From: Paenibacillus cellulosilyticus
GTDB taxonomy: Bacteria; Bacillota; Bacilli; Paenibacillales; Paenibacillaceae
Direction: 5' to 3'
Length of the DNA: 64,000 nucleotides
NCBI RefSeq assembly: GCF_003182255.1
Contig: NZ_QGTQ01000001.1
Span: 331,634 to 395,633, forward strand
Both the position numbers and the translations under genes were made by a program. Under the pieces are notes generated by a model. The model ran no database searches. It was not told the DNA's origin and saw only the letters and a program-made list of their open reading frames with translations. Shown here in pieces: positions 17,617-26,574 of the stretch (positions are counted from its first letter, which is position 1; every line of letters starts with the position of its first letter).

Positions 17617-17925
17617 TTATTCCGGCCAATATTGATACTCTTCCAAATCAATTCGTCCTTCGAGACCGAGGTGAACTCCTTCCTGTCGCAGCAGGAAAGC
17701 CTGTGTATCCTTGCCCTCAAAGTCCTTAATCGCTATCTCGCCCCGTGCGTTAACAACACGATGCCACGGCAGTCCTTGGCTCGCACTCATAGAATGAAGA
17801 ATCCGAACGATCTGCCGCGCTCCGCGTGGACTTCCCGCCAGCCCTGCGATTTGTCCATAGGTCATTACATGTCCTTCAGGAATTGCTTTAATAATCGTAA
17901 TCGCCCGCAGCGTGAAAGGCTCCAT
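17617..17925 (-). CDS. Alkyltransferase-like protein (ATL), O6-alkylguanine binder
   Basis: A 102-residue protein of the Ogt/MGMT C-terminal DNA-binding fold (YGQIAGLAGSPRGARQIVRIL). The active-site motif reads PWHRV instead of PCHRV, so the acceptor cysteine is replaced by tryptophan. Known ATLs with this change bind O6-alkylguanine without removing it and hand the lesion to nucleotide excision repair. The start is ATG 17925; a GTG two codons upstream is possible, and the ribosome site (AGAGAGAG) is weak. It lies just upstream of the molybdopterin enzyme on the same strand, 25 bases apart, so the two may be co-transcribed by chance of packing. Confidence 0.9.
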   Translation of the reverse strand: MEPFTLRAITIIKAIPEGHVMTYGQIAGLAGSPRGARQIVRILHSMSASQGLPWHRVVNARGEIAIKDFEGKDTQAFLLRQEGVHLGLEGRIDLEEYQYWPE

Positions 17926-18085
17926 ATCCACACTCTCTCTTCCACTAAGATCATTACTTTTATCGTAGCACAGGCTGCACCCGCCTGTCCGCTGACTGCC
18001 GGTACTACCCCAAAATAGTACTAGGAGAGCAGCGAATCGGTCATTATAATAGGAGCAGATCCATATAAGGAAGGATTGTGAAGCA

Positions 18086-20374
18086 ATGCTTCGACTCGGC
18101 ACCGTGAGGACTGGCTTTATACTCGGCATCTCGATGATCCTTGCCGCCATTATTTATTTTTTCGCTGCCAATTGGAATGGGATGGATCGCATCAGCCGCA
18201 CCGTGCTGGCCGGAGCGCTTGTCGTTCTTCTGTACGGGGCTTCTTATGGCGTCTCCCGTATCCGGACAATGCGCGGTCATCATCTATTTCTATCCGCTGT
18301 GCTGCTGCTAGGCGGCTGCATCGCCTTTGGTGCATCTGTCGCACTGCTTGGCCAAATCTACAACTCACACGCAGACAGCTATGGGCTGTTTCTGATCTGG
18401 GCAATCGCCGCATTACTATTCAGTCTCATTACGCGCTATTATCCGTTCTACGTACTTACTTATATATTGGGCCACATCGCGCTCTGGCAGTACTTCTATC
18501 CAACCAATCTATCGCCTAACTACAGCGAGGGCACGATGCTTCTCATTGGCGCATTCTTCGCCCTCATTAACTTGGTGATGCTCGTCCTGACAGAGAAAAA
18601 GCTGCTGATTTCTGCACCGATCCGGCTGTTGAGCTTCCTCATCTGCCATATTTCGCTGCTGTGGATGTCCAATTCACTCGTGTTCGAGCATTACGGCTTC
18701 CTCATGAACATCGTTTCGATCGCTGCCATTGCAGCCGCGTTCTATTATTACATGCGCATTCATCTGGACAAAATCTATCTCACGCTCAGCGCGCTCGCAG
18801 CGTCCGCCTTCGCCGTGCTGAAGTTCATCGAGCTGCTCATCAACTTTGCTTCGATCGCGTTCTTCTTCTATGGCTTGGTATTCGTCGTCCTGCTCCTCAC
18901 CGGTAACATCATGTTCTTCCGGCGTCTTAGCAAACTGGACGTTCCACATGAGTCCGACCATCATTCGTACACGGTAGTAGAAGCGGACCAAGTAGAGACG
19001 CATCCGATCCAACCACACAGCAAACCGAGCCACCGACATCGCGGCAGTCTAACCGCCATAATCGTATCGGCTGCTATTACGGGCCTCAGCGCAGTGATTG
19101 GCAGCGCCTCGATATTAGGACTCGTCATGATGCTGACGGACAGCGCCGATCCCTTTTATATCGTATATGCCATAGGAATTGTGCTTGTCCTGCCGATGCT
19201 TATTCTACCGCGCATCGAAGTGACCGTCCGCTATACGCTGCTGGCAGTCGGCTTCATTCTCGGCATTATAGCAGCTGCATTCATCGGCTCATTTGTCGCA
19301 GATATACCGCTTGTACTTCTGTCGGCCGCCGGACTAGCGCTGCTCAAGCAGCCTGTCACGCGCTATGTTATGTATGGTCTGCTCAACTTGCACGGCTATA
19401 TTTGCCTGTACCATCTATTCGATTCGCAAAACTGGCCAATAACGAACGTGCTGCTCGTCCTGTTAGCCATTAATGTTCTCGTCTATATCCGAATGCAGCG
19501 ACAAGCGACAGTCCATGGGGAGCCCCGGCCCTCCCCTATGCAGATAGCAAGCTTCTTCTTCTCGCTGCTGTATATGCTGAGCTTGACGTTCTTTGATGAT
19601 CGATTCGCTTATTCGTATGCATTGTTCAATGTCGCCAACTTCGTCATCGTGACGCTGCTGCTGTTCTGGCTCATCCGGAAGCATCGGGAGATGGAGGCGC
19701 TCATTAGTGCAGTATTCTGGTTCATCTTTGTCGGTTTCAAATATTACGACCTGCTATGGTCGCTGCTGCACAAGTCGATTACGCTTGCACTGCTCGGCAT
19801 CCTTCTGCTTGCCGTTACTTACTGGTATGCACGGAGGTTCGATGCCAAGACTGCCGTGCAAACTCATACCGTCACACCATCCTATTGGAAGCTGAGGCCC
19901 CTGCTGCTCGTTATCACCGTTGTCCTGCAGTTAGGTTTCATCAGCTACCAGGCCGCAGCAAGCGAGCATGCTCTCCGTTCGGGCACACCGGTCAAGCTAG
20001 AGATTGCGCCAGTCGATCCGCGTTCTATGCTGCAAGGCGACTATGTCACGTTGTCTTATACGAATTCGAGGCCATCTTCTCTTGTTGAGACGGATCTGAG
20101 AAACAGCAATGCTCATAAAGTAAAAGTCGTGCTGAAGCTCGATGCCAATGGTGTCTATCAGTTCAGTCGGCTTTATTCGCAAGGCGAATCAATCGAACCA
20201 AACGAGGTCATCATGAACGGCCGTTGGGATGGCTGGGGAACCGTTCAGTACGGCATCGAAACGTATTTTGTCCCAGAAGGCACAGGTATGGATGTTCAAC
20301 GCGAAGCGCGCTATGCCTATGTACGCGTCAGCAGCACAGGTAATGCCATATTGGAGCGGCTGTCGGACCAGTAG
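18086..20374 (+). CDS. DUF2157/GDYXXLXY-domain fusion membrane protein
   Basis: A 762-residue polytopic membrane protein with about twenty hydrophobic segments. The N-terminal ~150 residues resemble DUF2157, the middle resembles DUF4401, and the C-terminal ~150 residues, outside the membrane, carry the namesake motif LQGDYVTLSY of the GDYXXLXY family. In many genomes these domains sit in two or three separate genes; here they are one chain. The function of the family is not known. The start is ATG 18086 with AAGGA upstream. It is divergent from the ATL gene and ends with its own terminator. Confidence 0.82.
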   Translation: MLRLGTVRTGFILGISMILAAIIYFFAANWNGMDRISRTVLAGALVVLLYGASYGVSRIRTMRGHHLFLSAVLLLGGCIAFGASVALLGQIYNSHADSYGLFLIWAIAALLFSLITRYYPFYVLTYILGHIALWQYFYPTNLSPNYSEGTMLLIGAFFALINLVMLVLTEKKLLISAPIRLLSFLICHISLLWMSNSLVFEHYGFLMNIVSIAAIAAAFYYYMRIHLDKIYLTLSALAASAFAVLKFIELLINFASIAFFFYGLVFVVLLLTGNIMFFRRLSKLDVPHESDHHSYTVVEADQVETHPIQPHSKPSHRHRGSLTAIIVSAAITGLSAVIGSASILGLVMMLTDSADPFYIVYAIGIVLVLPMLILPRIEVTVRYTLLAVGFILGIIAAAFIGSFVADIPLVLLSAAGLALLKQPVTRYVMYGLLNLHGYICLYHLFDSQNWPITNVLLVLLAINVLVYIRMQRQATVHGEPRPSPMQIASFFFSLLYMLSLTFFDDRFAYSYALFNVANFVIVTLLLFWLIRKHREMEALISAVFWFIFVGFKYYDLLWSLLHKSITLALLGILLLAVTYWYARRFDAKTAVQTHTVTPSYWKLRPLLLVITVVLQLGFISYQAAASEHALRSGTPVKLEIAPVDPRSMLQGDYVTLSYTNSRPSSLVETDLRNSNAHKVKVVLKLDANGVYQFSRLYSQGESIEPNEVIMNGRWDGWGTVQYGIETYFVPEGTGMDVQREARYAYVRVSSTGNAILERLSDQ

Positions 20375-20390
20375 CAGCAGCGTAAATCGT

Positions 20391-20428
20391 AAGAGGGCCT
20401 CACCGGATATCACCGGATGGTCCTCTTT
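20391..20428 (+). terminator. Terminator of GDYXXLXY gene
   Basis: AAGAGGGCC at 20391 pairs with GGTCCTCTTT; a TCACCGGAT direct repeat lies between the arms. It ends in CTTTCTT. Confidence 0.6.
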
Positions 20429-20466
20429 CTTATCGTGTAGTCCCATAGTTTTGTTGACATGGCAAA

Positions 20467-20500
20467 CAGCCTCGGTCCTAAGAAAGGGGGACCGAGGCTG
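20467..20500 (-). terminator. Terminator after secreted helical protein gene
   Basis: CAGCCTCGGTCC (20467-20478) pairs perfectly with GGACCGAGGCTG (20489-20500). On the minus strand TTTGCC follows. It lies 25 bases beyond the stop at 20525. Confidence 0.7.
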
Positions 20501-20524
20501 CTCCATGGAGCTTGTTACAGTCGC

Positions 20525-21220
20525 TTATTGAAATTGTTTCGGAAACTGCTTAATGATGCCTTCCGACAGCAAATCAGCAAACTTAATCATATGTGCTTCA
20601 TTCTGATCGATGGCAAGAATATCTGCCTGCCAATCCTTCTTCAGACGCGCCGCGACTTGGTCGTTGATCAGCTTCAGATGCGTATACAGCATGTCCTGCA
20701 ATTCCTTAGCATTCCAATTCGGATTGGCTGTCGCCAGGAAGCGAGCAATGTCATCCGCGTTACGATGCCACTGCGCGTTATACTTGTTGAGATCCGCCGT
20801 ATTGCCGGCCTTCGCTGCATCAATCACCTTGCCCGCGAGCATAATATGCTCCTGTAGCAATGTTGCAAGCTGATTGCCAGCCGCTTCGCCATAATAGGGC
20901 TTAATCGCATTGCCAATGTCCTTCTGGTTCTGAAGCAGCCTTGCGAGCACCGCCTGCTGATCCTCTAGACCAGCGATTGCACTAACGATGTATGTGCCTG
21001 TCCAGCCAATATGCTCAATCCACAGTCTTCTCATTTCGTTAGAGAATTGAACAGCCGATTTCGTCAGCGTCTGCTGCCGCGTCTCGGAGCTTGGAGTAAG
21101 CTGCATAGCCTTCACCGTCACTCCTTTTGCAGATGCAGCGCCTGTTGCTGCATCCGCAATCGATGGTACGATCATGGTAGCTAACAAGGCTGCCGCTGTA
21201 AACTTCATCCATTGCTTCAT
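20525..21220 (-). CDS. Secreted helical protein, function unknown
   Basis: A 231-residue exported protein. A signal peptide (residues 1-24, ending IADA) is followed by an almost wholly alpha-helical body: TLTKSAVQFSNEMRRLWIEH, a middle segment with PYYGEAAGNQLATLLQEH, and LYTHLKLINDQVAARLKKDW. No cysteine appears in the mature part. I cannot assign a family from motifs; the helix pattern resembles small extracytoplasmic four-helix proteins. The start is ATG 21220, with GAAGGAG 9 bases before it. It is monocistronic. Confidence 0.75.
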   Translation of the reverse strand: MKQWMKFTAAALLATMIVPSIADAATGAASAKGVTVKAMQLTPSSETRQQTLTKSAVQFSNEMRRLWIEHIGWTGTYIVSAIAGLEDQQAVLARLLQNQKDIGNAIKPYYGEAAGNQLATLLQEHIMLAGKVIDAAKAGNTADLNKYNAQWHRNADDIARFLATANPNWNAKELQDMLYTHLKLINDQVAARLKKDWQADILAIDQNEAHMIKFADLLSEGIIKQFPKQFQ

Positions 21221-21576
21221 GATGGTCATCTCCTTCGTCCGCTTATCAGTCCTAAATTAACCTTTCGAAAAGCCCGTTATAGTTTCATTCACGTCAGGTT
21301 TTTTATGCATATTGTTATCGTTTACAACAAAAATCTTTTCCTTTCGAAAAAAACTTTTTAATTTCGCGGCAAAAAGGTGTAAACTATCACTATAGGTACT
21401 AAACCCGATTAGGTCATCGTCGCTAAAGCATTTTGCCCTTCACCGAGAACAACGCCTATGCTGCGATTTCTTTTGTGAAAAATGTTGCAAACTATTCAGC
21501 GAATTATACGCGTTAGTGATCGGCACAATCGAGAAGACTAAACCTAACCCATTCCAACGTAAAGGAGGACGTTCTC
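21221..21576. other. Intergenic region upstream of DUF1641-ndh operon
   Basis: About 355 bases without a gene. It must hold the divergent promoters of the secreted helical protein and the DUF1641-ndh pair. TTGTGAAAAATGTTGCAA at 21473-21490 has one perfect half of a Rex operator (TTGTGAA) and a poor second half. Confidence 0.4.
21473..21490 (+). promoter_or_regulatory. Possible weak Rex operator upstream of DUF1641-ndh
   Basis: The left half TTGTGAA is perfect and the right half GTTGCAA matches TTCACAA at 4 of 7 positions, with the correct 18-base length. In Bacillus subtilis the equivalent yjlC-ndh operon is controlled by the NADH sensor Rex, which is why I looked. The match alone is weak. 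Confidence 0.3.
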
Positions 21577-21969
21577 ATGTCGCAATCTGTTGAATCCAAA
21601 CCGTTAGACGTGCTTGAACAATTGACGAATCCTGAAATCCAGCAATCCCTGACTGTATTGGTGGACAATCTGCCAAAGCTGGCAGAGATGGTGACGACGC
21701 TCACGAAGGCGTATGACTTCGCGTACAACATCGCTACGGATAAGGTGCTTATCAACGACTTCGCGCACGGTATTGGCGAATTCGTAACACCGGTAACGGA
21801 GAAGGCAAAAGGCATCGCTGCAGCAGCTATGGAAGCAGGCGAGCGCGCACAAGCGGATACGACGACGGTCGGTCTGTTCGGTATGCTCAAAATGCTCAAG
21901 GATCCGGAAGTTCAAAAAACGCTTCGTTTCGCTCAAGCTTTCTTGAATGTACTGGCTGAACGGAAATAA
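21577..21969 (+). CDS. yjlC: DUF1641 protein (YjlC-like)
   Basis: A 130-residue helical cytoplasmic protein of the DUF1641 family. The segments LTNPEIQQSLTVLVDNLPKL and MLKMLKDPEVQKTLRFAQAF are the usual paired amphipathic repeats. The start is ATG 21577 with AAAGGAGG upstream. It precedes the type II NADH dehydrogenase gene by 70 bases, the same order as B. subtilis yjlC-ndh. That suggests a partner or membrane-association role for the dehydrogenase, though its function is not established. Confidence 0.85.
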   Translation: MSQSVESKPLDVLEQLTNPEIQQSLTVLVDNLPKLAEMVTTLTKAYDFAYNIATDKVLINDFAHGIGEFVTPVTEKAKGIAAAAMEAGERAQADTTTVGLFGMLKMLKDPEVQKTLRFAQAFLNVLAERK

Positions 21970-22039
21970 GCCATTTCGCAGCAACGGCATTATACGATCA
22001 ACAACCAACTGAACAGTTGAGTACGAATGGAGGATGGAC

Positions 22040-23221
22040 ATGTCGAAACAAATTTTGATTCTGGGCGGCGGTTACGGCGGCGTCCTTGCAGCTTTGTCCG
22101 CGCGTAAGCATCTGACGACTGCAGAGGCAACGATTACGCTTGTCAACCGGTTCTCGACCCACCAAATTATTACCGAGCTTCACCGTCTTGCTGGCGGCAC
22201 GATTAAAGAAGCAGCTGTAGCACTTCCACTGGATAAGCTGCTGGGCAGCAAAGGCGTTAACATCCTGGTTGACGGTGTTAAGAACATTCATCCGAACGAG
22301 AAGCAAGTTGTTCTTGAGAGCGGCACGACGCTCAAGTACGATGCACTCGTCGTTGCTCTGGGCAGCGAAACGAACTACTTCGGCATCCCAGGCCTCGAAG
22401 AGAACAGCCTCGTGCTGAAATCGGCGAACGACGCGAACAAAATCCGCGCTCACGTTGAAGCACGTCTTGACGCTTACAAGAAATCGGGCGACAAGAAAGA
22501 CGCTACGATCGTTGTTGGCGGCGGCGGCCTGACGGGCGTTGAGCTTGTTGGCGAATTCGCTGACAAACTGCCAGAAGTATGCCGTAACAAAGGCATCGAC
22601 TTCAACGACATCAGCATCTACTGCGTAGAAGCTGGTCCAAGCATTCTGCCAATGCTTCCGAAGCCGCTCATCGAGCGTTCGGTTGAAAGCCTCACGAAAC
22701 GCGGCATCAAGTTCCTGACGGGCGTTGCAATTACGGAAGCTACGAAGGACACCGTATCGCTTAAGGACGGCAGCACAATCGCGTCCAACACGATCATCTG
22801 GACGGGCGGCGTTAAAGGCAACCCGATCGTTGGCAGCTGCGGACTCGCAGAAGACCGCGGTCGCAGCACGGTTACGCCTACGCTGCAATCGACTTCGCAC
22901 TCCGACGTCTTCCTCGCAGGCGACTGCGCGGTTGTATTCCCAGAGGGCGGCGATCGTCCTTACCCGCCAACAGCACAGCTGGCTTGGCAAATGGGTGAAA
23001 CGGTTGGCGTTAACCTGGCAGCACTGTTCCGCGGCGGCGCAATGGAGAAGTTCAACCCTGTATTCTCCGGTACGCTTGCAAGCCTCGGCCGCAAAGACGG
23101 CGTAGGCTCCATCGGCGGCAACAACACGCAGCTTAAAGGTCTGCCAGCATCGTGGATGAAAGAAGCTTCGAACATCCGTTACCTGTCGCACATCCACGGC
23201 CTGTTCGCACTTGCACACTAA
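22040..23221 (+). CDS. ndh: Type II NADH dehydrogenase (FAD)
   Basis: A 393-residue two-dinucleotide-fold flavoprotein that passes electrons from NADH to menaquinone without pumping protons. The FAD site is ILILGGGYGGVLAAL near the N-terminus; the NADH site is TIVVGGGGLTGVELVGEF at ~155-172. VFLAGDCAVVF and the AQLAWQMGE quinone-site helix (PPTAQLAWQMG) follow. The start is ATG 22040, with TGGAGG 6 bases upstream; the ATG two codons earlier lies inside that site. It is probably co-transcribed with the DUF1641 gene. The frame is GC-rich and highly codon-biased, as expected for an abundant enzyme. Confidence 0.92.
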   Translation: MSKQILILGGGYGGVLAALSARKHLTTAEATITLVNRFSTHQIITELHRLAGGTIKEAAVALPLDKLLGSKGVNILVDGVKNIHPNEKQVVLESGTTLKYDALVVALGSETNYFGIPGLEENSLVLKSANDANKIRAHVEARLDAYKKSGDKKDATIVVGGGGLTGVELVGEFADKLPEVCRNKGIDFNDISIYCVEAGPSILPMLPKPLIERSVESLTKRGIKFLTGVAITEATKDTVSLKDGSTIASNTIIWTGGVKGNPIVGSCGLAEDRGRSTVTPTLQSTSHSDVFLAGDCAVVFPEGGDRPYPPTAQLAWQMGETVGVNLAALFRGGAMEKFNPVFSGTLASLGRKDGVGSIGGNNTQLKGLPASWMKEASNIRYLSHIHGLFALAH

Positions 23222-23238
23222 TTTATTCTTGCATATTC

Positions 23239-23274
23239 GCGTCAGTGAGCTAACAATGCTCACTGGCGTTTTTT
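23239..23274 (+). terminator. Terminator after ndh
   Basis: GCGTCAGTGAGC pairs with GCTCACTGGCG around a 7-base loop (one mismatch), followed by TTTTTTAT. Confidence 0.85.
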
Positions 23275-23444
23275 ATTTGTTTTTACATAGTTCTGTTAGC
23301 GTATTGACGGTTTTTTTACAGTACTTTATGAACCTCCTGTAACCCGCGCTGCAGCCCATACAAATCTATTAAGAGATTCATATAGTAGGAGCATTGGGAC
23401 AAAACCTGCAATTCGATGACAGTATGGCGGAGGGATAGACGAAC

Positions 23445-24326
23445 ATGACGAACAGAAAACCTTCATTAACCGGCTTCCAGAAGGAATCGAACGGCGAACT
23501 ATGGCTGTGGGACGACCTCCCTCAGCTTCATATGGAGGCAGGCTACAAGGTGGAAGCACTGCTGCATTATGAACGATCCGCCTACCAGGAGATTAGCATC
23601 GTCGAGACGAAAGGCTTTGGTCGAATGTTCGTGCTGGACGGCACACCGCAAGTAACGACGAAGGACGGGTTCGTCTACAACGAGATGATTACCCATATCC
23701 CGATGGTGACGCACCCTGCACCTAGGCGGATCGCGATGATTGGCGGCGGGGACTGCGGCCCAGCAAGCGTAGCAATGAAATATGATACGGTGGAGCAGGT
23801 TGAGGTTGTCGAGATTGACGAACGCGTGATAGAGGTATGCAAAGTCTGGATGCCTAACGCAGCAGCAGTCGCGAGCGACAACCGTGTGCAGATGACGTAT
23901 GCCGACGGTTATCGCTGGATTCAGGGACGTAAGAAGGCGTTCGACGTGCTGCTCATCGATCGTTCTGACCCTTATGGTCCGGCTGTTTCGTTGTATAAAC
24001 CGGCTTTCTATCAATATGTACACGACAGCTTAACCAACGACGGCGTGGTCGTCATTCAGTCTGGTTCGCCCTGCTACAACGGGAACAGCCTACGCAATAC
24101 GGTACGCAGCTTGAAGCGGATTTTTCCTATCGTACGCACCTACCTATGCTGCATCCCCTCCTTCCCAGGAGGGATATGGAGCTTCACGCTTGCATCGAAG
24201 CAGTACGATCCACTTATAGCCGATCTCTCGCGGCTGCGCACAGAGGATGCCAAATATATGACACCGGAGCTGCTGCGCTCCTGCTTCGTTCTGCCTCGTT
24301 ATGTGCAGGATCTATTATCGGAGTAA
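23445..24326 (+). CDS. Spermidine synthase-like aminopropyltransferase (speE family)
   Basis: A 293-residue protein with the complete SpeE fold. An N-terminal beta region contains LWLWDDLP and an ALLHYERSAYQEISIVET strand pair. FGRMFVLDGTPQVTTKDGFVYNEMI is the classic substrate loop. The nucleotide motif reads GGGDCGPAS instead of GGGDGG, and the catalytic region reads LIDRSDPYGPA where spermidine synthases usually have DSTDP. EVVEIDERVIEV binds the ribose of decarboxylated SAM. It is most likely a polyamine aminopropyltransferase, perhaps with changed amine preference (thermospermine/branched type are alternatives). It is monocistronic. Confidence 0.82.
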   Translation: MTNRKPSLTGFQKESNGELWLWDDLPQLHMEAGYKVEALLHYERSAYQEISIVETKGFGRMFVLDGTPQVTTKDGFVYNEMITHIPMVTHPAPRRIAMIGGGDCGPASVAMKYDTVEQVEVVEIDERVIEVCKVWMPNAAAVASDNRVQMTYADGYRWIQGRKKAFDVLLIDRSDPYGPAVSLYKPAFYQYVHDSLTNDGVVVIQSGSPCYNGNSLRNTVRSLKRIFPIVRTYLCCIPSFPGGIWSFTLASKQYDPLIADLSRLRTEDAKYMTPELLRSCFVLPRYVQDLLSE

Positions 24327-24342
24327 CAAGAAAGAGGCGAAC

Positions 24343-24419
24343 ATAAAAATCCGCTTCCCTACCGGGCAATGTCATTGTCGTAACTTAGTGACATTGCGCA
24401 ATAGGGAGCGGATTTTTAT
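24343..24419. terminator. Long bidirectional hairpin terminator
   Basis: An outer stem of about 18 bp (24343-24361 with 24402-24419, one mismatch) and an inner stem GCAATGTCA/TGACATTGC (24366-24374/24389-24397) form one 77-base hairpin. Both ends carry A/T runs, so it can stop the speE-like gene from the left and the deacetylase gene from the right. Confidence 0.85.
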
Positions 24420-24433
24420 TGAAGTGAAGTATT

Positions 24434-25789
24434 TTATTCGAAAATGACGAATTTCAGCTGTTTCTTCTTTAAGTATTCAATAATAGCAGGAAGCGCTTCG
24501 ACCGTATGCTTCTTCTCGTGCAGCACGTAGATGCCGCCCGAAGGATTAACTTTTTCGAAATAGTCTAAAATCTCATCACGTGTGTCCGCATTCCAGTCCT
24601 CCGGGTCACGGTTCCACATGAGCACCTTCATCTTCTGCTTCTTCACCTGGGCGGCCAGCTCGCTGTTAATGAGACCATAAGGCGGTCGGAACAGCGTAAC
24701 CTGCTTAGCGCCATCACTGACCAGCTCATCATTCGTCTGCGTAATGTTCGCCAGCTTCGCCTTATCGGTCAGCTTAGTCAGCTTGCTATGATCCCATGAG
24801 TGATTGCCTACCGACATGCCATGTTCAACTGCGTAGCCGACCGCCGACCGATTCTTGGCCGCATTCTTCCCAATGAAAAGAAACGTGCCCGCTACGTCAT
24901 TGTCAGTCAAAATATCAACGATCTGCTTCGTGTACGCGGACGGACCGTCATCGAAGGTTAATGCCACGTACCCTTTCGGGAGGCTGTAGGTGTAGCCGTC
25001 CGACTTGAGTTCATTGTGCTGCACGTTCGTCTTGCTTGCCGCATCCTTCGTCTGAACCTTCGTTTCCGACTTCGCCGCATTCGCAGTGTTCGTCTTTGGC
25101 GCGGCTGTCACTAACGGTTCTATAAGCGCCTTGTTGGCCGAACCCACTGTTAGTACAGCATGTTGGCTGTCGCTTACTGCAGCCTCGACGACACTCGACG
25201 GATGGCTCGATCGGCTATTTGACGAATGCTCGTCGGTGGCATCGACCCGATCGATGAACAGCAGCTCCTGCATGCGGAACATCATCGCCAAGAGCAGCAA
25301 TAGGCTGATCAGCGAAGCCTTCCAGAGCAGTCCGCGGCCTCTCAGCAGCTTGTTTCTACGGGCGGTGCCCGCGGCTTGCTGCTGCGCTGGCGCTGAGTTC
25401 TCTTCAGCCGACACTTTGTCAAGGTCCACCGCAGACGTTAAAGCTTCCTCCACCTGAACGGATGATAGCCGCATTCGCAGCGCAGACAGTTGTTGTATGT
25501 ATGTATTCGAACAAATAAAGTACAGCGTCTCTTGGAACGATCCCTTGATCCTAACGATCGTGCTGTAGTAATGCCGCTGGTATGGATCCCATTTGGCATA
25601 CAGCGACAAGCGTATCCGATATCCTTCCACTTGCAATAGAGACAACTGGCTATAAGTAAAATCGTCCAGCTCAAACCAATCGATGTTCGCTTCCCCGCTG
25701 CTGCGGGTGATCGCGATCTCCATCTGGTAACGGTTAGACGACTGCTCGAGCGATAATAGCTCGACCATCGGAATCGTATTGTGTGTCAT
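24434..25789 (-). CDS. Membrane-anchored polysaccharide deacetylase (NodB domain)
   Basis: A 451-residue protein. Residues ~1-115 form a cytoplasmic beta-rich region of unknown family (FELDDFTYSQLSLLQVEGYR). One TM helix follows at ~163-180 (LISLLLLLAMMF), then a Ser/Ala/Lys-rich linker, then the NodB carbohydrate esterase 4 domain (~260-451). Motif 1 is ALTFDDGPS, motif 2 HSWDHSKL, motif 3 RPPYG, motif 4 VLMWNRDPEDW and motif 5 IYVLHEKK, so the catalytic Asp and metal-binding residues are intact. It probably deacetylates peptidoglycan or a wall polymer. The start is ATG 25789, with GGGGAGG ~11 bases before; an ATG twelve codons upstream lacks a site. Confidence 0.88.
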   Translation of the reverse strand: MTHNTIPMVELLSLEQSSNRYQMEIAITRSSGEANIDWFELDDFTYSQLSLLQVEGYRIRLSLYAKWDPYQRHYYSTIVRIKGSFQETLYFICSNTYIQQLSALRMRLSSVQVEEALTSAVDLDKVSAEENSAPAQQQAAGTARRNKLLRGRGLLWKASLISLLLLLAMMFRMQELLFIDRVDATDEHSSNSRSSHPSSVVEAAVSDSQHAVLTVGSANKALIEPLVTAAPKTNTANAAKSETKVQTKDAASKTNVQHNELKSDGYTYSLPKGYVALTFDDGPSAYTKQIVDILTDNDVAGTFLFIGKNAAKNRSAVGYAVEHGMSVGNHSWDHSKLTKLTDKAKLANITQTNDELVSDGAKQVTLFRPPYGLINSELAAQVKKQKMKVLMWNRDPEDWNADTRDEILDYFEKVNPSGGIYVLHEKKHTVEALPAIIEYLKKKQLKFVIFE

Positions 25790-25863
25790 AGAGCCCTCGT
25801 CCTCCCCTTGCCTTCTGCTGCGCATTCGCGTTGTCGTGACAAGGAACCGTTACTATTGATTAT

Positions 25864-26574
25864 TTAGCTGCTGCTCTTCCCTTGCCCCAGCGGTGCAGAC
25901 ATACGGCTTGTGAAATCGCTGATCATATTCGCCAAATAAGTCTTCTCTTCACGCATTGCCTCATACTTCTGCTTCAAGTGTGCATTCTCAACCTCGAGCC
26001 TGCTGAGCTTATCTTCGAACTCATTGATCGCCTTGACCTTATCGGCAAGTGCTTCGTTATGCTTCTGAAGCAAAGTGCCGTACTTTTGCTCCTCAAGCTC
26101 GATCGCATTTTTCAATTCCTCGATCTCCCCCGTCAGCGCACCCTGCAGTTCGCGATAGTCTTCCATGGCCTGATCGACCTTAAGGTTCTTATCGGTCAGC
26201 TTGCGTTCGAGCTCCAGTATGTTTTTCTCCCGGTCGCTGATTACTTGATTGAGCGCTTTCACTTCCCGATTCAAACGATCCACATGTCCGCTCGAATGCG
26301 TCAATCGATCCTGCAGCTCATGGATGCTCCGTTCTGCATGCTGTCTGGCTTGAATGACCTGTTCAACGGCAAAGACGAGATCAAGCGAACGCTTGTCCAT
26401 ATGCGTCTTGTTGAACGATGCAGCAAGCGGAGACGGCTCTTCCTCCTCAGCAGCCAAATGCGTGAGCTCCGCATCGGGCTCAACCGCGCTAACCTCTTCC
26501 AATTCCGGTTTCGTCATTTGCGGTTCAGCTTGCTTAGTGGATGAATCTTTCTTCTTAAAAAAAGGAGAAATCAT
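25864..26574 (-). CDS. Coiled-coil protein, function unknown
   Basis: A 236-residue cytoplasmic protein. The N-terminal ~60 residues are basic, then acidic and probably disordered (FFKKKD then EEEEPS). Residues ~70-220 are one long heptad-patterned coiled coil (HELQDRL, LNREVKALNQVISDREKNI, LQKHNEALADK). No family is recognised. The start is ATG 26574 with GAGGGG 6 bases upstream. It precedes the polysaccharide deacetylase gene on the same strand by 74 bases, so the two may share a transcript, but a functional link is not shown. Confidence 0.75.
   Translation of the reverse strand: MISPFFKKKDSSTKQAEPQMTKPELEEVSAVEPDAELTHLAAEEEEPSPLAASFNKTHMDKRSLDLVFAVEQVIQARQHAERSIHELQDRLTHSSGHVDRLNREVKALNQVISDREKNILELERKLTDKNLKVDQAMEDYRELQGALTGEIEELKNAIELEEQKYGTLLQKHNEALADKVKAINEFEDKLSRLEVENAHLKQKYEAMREEKTYLANMISDFTSRMSAPLGQGKSSS

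Noticed and set aside
21998-23263. 421-codon frame antisense to ndh
   Set aside because: ndh is unambiguous; the antisense frame is open only because of codon bias.
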